From: Rhizobium sp. LCM 4573
Lineage (GTDB): Bacteria > Pseudomonadota > Alphaproteobacteria > Rhizobiales > Rhizobiaceae
Direction of reading: 5' to 3'
DNA length: 7,145 nt
Assembly (NCBI RefSeq): GCF_001854865.1
Contig: NZ_MDDW01000008.1
Span: forward strand, 69,469-76,613
Part shown: positions 5,938-7,145 of the stretch, piece by piece
Layout: every line of letters begins with the position of its first letter
Position numbering within the stretch: position 1 is the stretch's first letter
Translations under genes and position numbers: made by a program
The notes under the pieces: model-generated
The model's database searches: none
What the model was told of the DNA's origin: nothing
Seen by the model: the letters and a program-made list of their open reading frames with translations, nothing else

Positions 5938-5975
5938 GGGATTTGCAGTATATACGGAAATCCCGTATGATCATA
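5938..5975. promoter_or_regulatory. nested inverted repeats in the toxin promoter, possible operator
   Basis: Three inverted repeats overlap here. ATACGG-N5-CCGTAT spans 5952-5968, GGGATTT-N13-AAATCCC spans 5938-5964, and TATGATCATA (5966-5975) is a perfect palindrome over the -10 box. Type II antitoxins with DNA-binding domains usually repress their own promoter at such sites, so this is a reasonable operator for the antitoxin. Which repeat matters is unknown. Confidence 0.45.
5943..5971 (+). promoter_or_regulatory. promoter of the BrnT-like toxin gene
   Basis: TTGCAG (5943-5948), a 17-base gap and TATGAT (5966-5971) make a plausible promoter with a good -10 and a poor -35. The expected transcription start is near 5978, only 1-3 bases before the ATG at 5980, and no Shine-Dalgarno sequence exists upstream. 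The toxin mRNA would be leaderless or nearly so. Confidence 0.5.
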
Positions 5976-5979
5976 ATCT

Positions 5980-6255
5980 ATGACGGAAGGTAGGTTCGAC
6001 CCCGCCAAGGACGCGGCCAATCGCGAGAAGCACAAGTTGCCGCTGATCTTTGGCGATCGGATTTTTGAAGGCAACAACCATCTGATAATCCCATCCATTC
6101 GCGAGATCGATGGCGAGGAACGGTTCGAGGCGGTTGGCATTGTCGGAGAGAAGCTGTTCACCGGCGTCTTCGTCTGGCGGGGCGAGTTGCCCCGCTTCAT
6201 CTCGGTGAGAAGGAGCAACAAGGGTGAAGAAAGAGCATATCACACTACCTGCTGA
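5980..6255 (+). CDS. brnT: BrnT-family type II toxin (ribonuclease-like)
   Basis: This 91-residue protein fits the BrnT family, RelE-fold endoribonuclease toxins that inhibit translation. The N-terminus RFDPAKDAANREKHKLP matches the family pattern F-DP-K---N--KH. IFGDRIFEG follows, then GEERFEAVGIVGEKLFTGVF in the central sheet, and RFISVRRSNKGEERAYH at the C-terminus corresponds to the conserved R-IS-R-A---E---Y motif. All conserved blocks are present, so it is probably active or was so recently. The ATG has no ribosome site, and the promoter suggests a leaderless transcript. The last 32 bases overlap the start of the XRE-type antitoxin gene, which is typical of translational coupling in such pairs. 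It lies in a stretch of gene remnants, and mobile acquisition is likely. Confidence 0.85.
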   Translation: MTEGRFDPAKDAANREKHKLPLIFGDRIFEGNNHLIIPSIREIDGEERFEAVGIVGEKLFTGVFVWRGELPRFISVRRSNKGEERAYHTTC

Positions 6256-6502
6256 CCCGGCTGACGACGAAGATTTTGACGTGACGGCCGAGGCCATGGA
6301 TCGGAGCCAGCGCGCACGCCTGATCCGCAAGACGAGGACCGGGCTTGGTCTCTCGCAGTCCGAGTTCGCCAGCCGCTTCCGGGTTCCGGTCGGCACGCTG
6401 CGCGACTGGGAACAGGCGCGGGCGACCGCACCGGATTTCGCCATCGCCTATGTGCGCGTGATCGGTCAGCATCCGGATATGGTGGCCAAGGCCATTGCAT
6501 AA
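6224..6502 (+). CDS. XRE-type helix-turn-helix antitoxin paired with the BrnT-like toxin
   Basis: This 92-residue protein has a short acidic N-terminus (LPADPADDEDFDVTAEAMDR) and an XRE/Cro-type helix-turn-helix from about residue 32. LIRKTRTGLGLSQSEFASRF, then RVPVGTLRDWEQARATAPD, is the classic LSQ-EFA--F-V---TLR-WE-G pattern, and AIAYVRVIGQHPDMVAKAIA closes the protein. The start is GTG 6224 with AAGGAG 8 bases upstream, inside the toxin gene. The toxin-first order and overlap match BrnT-BrnA type modules. It should neutralise the toxin by direct contact, probably through the N-terminal part, and autorepress the promoter near 5950-5975. The Brucella BrnA antitoxin has a ribbon-helix-helix fold, so the XRE fold here is a variant partner. 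The antitoxin role is inferred from context; the DNA-binding domain is clear. Confidence 0.83.
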   Translation: MKKEHITLPADPADDEDFDVTAEAMDRSQRARLIRKTRTGLGLSQSEFASRFRVPVGTLRDWEQARATAPDFAIAYVRVIGQHPDMVAKAIA

Positions 6503-6532
6503 CTGGCATTTGCCGGAGATGCGGCCTGTATA

Positions 6533-6560
6533 TTGTGAGTTTTGGGATTTTCGCGATAGT
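6533..6560 (+). promoter_or_regulatory. possible promoter ahead of the P-loop gene remnant
   Basis: TTGTGA (6533-6538) and GATAGT (6555-6560) are spaced by 16 bases. They lie just after the antitoxin gene and about 30 bases before AAGGAGG at 6591-6597. They probably served the now-broken gene downstream. Confidence 0.3.
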
Positions 6561-6590
6561 TGTGCGCTCATTGGGCAAGCGCCGGCGCGA

Positions 6591-6835
6591 AAGGAGGGCG
6601 TTTATTCACTCTGCTCAATACTCGTTCGGGATCGGCAAGACCACGATGGCGTACCCGCTGGCGCACAGCATCCCCGGAGCGGTCATTTATGACCCCGAGT
6701 GAGCTGGATTTGCTCTACCTTGACTCAATGGATGCTCGGCTTGGCCCCAAGCAGCCGCGGGACCATCAAGATCTCGCAATCTGGCGACGATTGATAGTCA
6801 GAGAGGATCCGGATTGCTATCATTGCTCCCGATGA
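6591..6835 (+). pseudogene. remnant of a small P-loop NTPase/kinase (TmrB- or AAA-like), frameshifted
   Basis: Three pieces in two frames join into one recognisable protein. CTGCTCAAT (LLN, 6611-6619) is followed by FGIGKTTMAYPLAHSIPGAV and then IYDPE (6625-6699) in the next frame. ELDLLYLDSMDARLG plus DHQDLAIWRRLIV (6701 onward) is back in the first frame. Together they follow the LLNG-FG-GKTT-A--L----P-A---DPE-(V/L)---DFQDL-LWR pattern of small ATP-binding kinase-like proteins; the Walker A site would be GSFGIGKT. One base is missing between 6619 and 6625 and one extra lies near 6700, so the shifts compensate. The ribosome site AAGGAGG (6591-6597) survives but the start codon does not, and the protein stops soon after LIV, far short of a full domain. 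This is a decayed gene; its former role (resistance or modification kinase) is uncertain. Confidence 0.72.
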
Positions 6836-6850
6836 GATCACGGGAGGCAA

Positions 6851-7093
6851 ATGATGCCTGGAAATCGGCATGTCCGTATTCTGGACGACGAACTTATTTC
6901 AAGACTTAAGATCCGGACAGCCCAACATGAACGATCGGCAGAAGCGGAGCATCGCGAGATCCTGCCCCAAGCTCTGGCGAACGAGGGTGGAGCTGTTTTC
7001 GACGACCTTGCCGCGGAGTTACGGAAGCTGACAGCCTCCCGTAAGCACACACCCTCGGAAGCCCTGCTACGAGAAGACCGAGACGAGCGCTGA
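6851..7093 (+). CDS. FitA/VapB-like ribbon-helix-helix antitoxin
   Basis: This 80-residue protein is of the FitA-like antitoxin (plasmid stability) type. The N-terminal ribbon-helix-helix reads HVRILDDELISRLKIRTAQH, then ERSAEAEHREIL, the usual VR-LDDE---RLK-RA--HGRS-EAE-REIL pattern. The C-terminal tail FDDLAAELRKLTASRKHTPS and EALLREDRDER is the toxin-binding segment common in this group. GGGAGG (6842-6847) is 3 bases from the first ATG and 6 from the second (6854), so translation may begin at the second. One oddity is REILPQAL, where REILRQAL is usual: a proline falls in the second helix of the DNA-binding fold. The gene normally pairs with a PIN-domain toxin, and the remains of one begin right after it. 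Family call solid; function doubtful because of the proline and the damaged partner. Confidence 0.85.
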   Translation: MMPGNRHVRILDDELISRLKIRTAQHERSAEAEHREILPQALANEGGAVFDDLAAELRKLTASRKHTPSEALLREDRDER

Positions 7094-7145
7094 TGGAAAC
7101 CGCTCGTCATTGACGCCGACAGGGCAGTAGGCTGCCTCTCTCTCC
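7093..7145 (+). pseudogene. start of a PIN-domain (VapC/FitB-like) toxin, frameshifted at its start
   Basis: The FitA stop overlaps an ATG (TGATG), the usual coupling in these modules, but that frame reads METARH and stops at 7111-7113. The neighbouring frame, without a start codon, reads KPLVIDADRAVGCLSL, close to the M-PLVIDAS-AVKWL start of PIN toxins with the first catalytic Asp. Dropping one G of ATGG restores ATG AAA CCG CTC GTC ATT GAC. A 1-base insertion next to the start is the simplest reading. The window ends here, so the rest of the gene is unseen. Confidence 0.6.

Noticed and set aside
5487..6221. 244-codon open frame on the minus strand across the reductase remnant and the toxin gene
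   Set aside because: It is in a different frame from the reductase homology and antisense to the toxin; no domain is visible.
1..7145. tRNA, rRNA, CRISPR array, insertion sequence or phage gene
   Set aside because: None was recognised: no cloverleaf, regular spaced repeat, transposase motif or terminal inverted repeat was seen.

Overview
The window looks like chromosomal or large-replicon DNA from a GC-rich alphaproteobacterium, most likely in the Rhizobiaceae (Rhizobium, Agrobacterium or Ensifer type). The pointers are strong G/C third-position use, two LacI-family regulators sitting on small sugar-uptake or sugar-catabolism units, a family 1 sugar-binding protein, and BrnT-type and FitA-type toxin-antitoxin genes. 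This placement rests on gene content and style, not on any search.

Left part (1-5524), intact and ordered. Four genes run leftward: a DHDPS/NAL-superfamily aldolase or dehydratase-like gene (start 4327), an MFS transporter (start 3221), a LacI-family regulator called LacI-1 here (start near 1661 or 1640), and the first 187 codons of an ABC sugar-binding protein that leaves the window at base 1. A second LacI-family regulator, LacI-2 (4493-5524), runs rightward, divergent from the DHDPS-like gene. Each regulator has its own perfect palindrome placed on a recognisable promoter. TGGGAACGTTCCCA shares one base with the -10 box of the DHDPS-like gene and extends downstream over the likely start point. 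TGAGAAAAGCTTTTCTCA plus a degenerate second copy bracket the promoter of lacI-1. The reading is two separately controlled units. One is an intracellular lyase-type step under LacI-2, followed by a strong terminator and then a proton-symporter-like importer. The other is an autoregulated LacI-1 plus sugar ABC transporter. The substrates cannot be told from the sequence.

Right part (5525-7145), an accessory and decaying zone. Immediately after lacI-2 lies a C-terminal fragment of an aldo/keto reductase on the minus strand, with its N-terminal two thirds gone. It is followed by an apparently intact BrnT toxin plus XRE-type antitoxin pair with an overlapping start and what looks like a leaderless toxin mRNA. 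Next is the remnant of a small P-loop kinase-like gene carrying two compensating frameshifts and a lost start codon. Last comes a FitA-like antitoxin whose PIN toxin partner starts with an apparent 1-base insertion just after its ATG. The zone reads as a site of repeated insertion, deletion and gene decay next to an otherwise well-kept catabolic locus.

No RNA gene, CRISPR array, transposase or attachment site was recognised. Nothing here is clearly a new system. The points most worth a second look are the BrnT-XRE module with its leaderless start, the DHDPS-like enzyme whose usual catalytic tyrosine motif is replaced, and the two-operator promoter of lacI-1.
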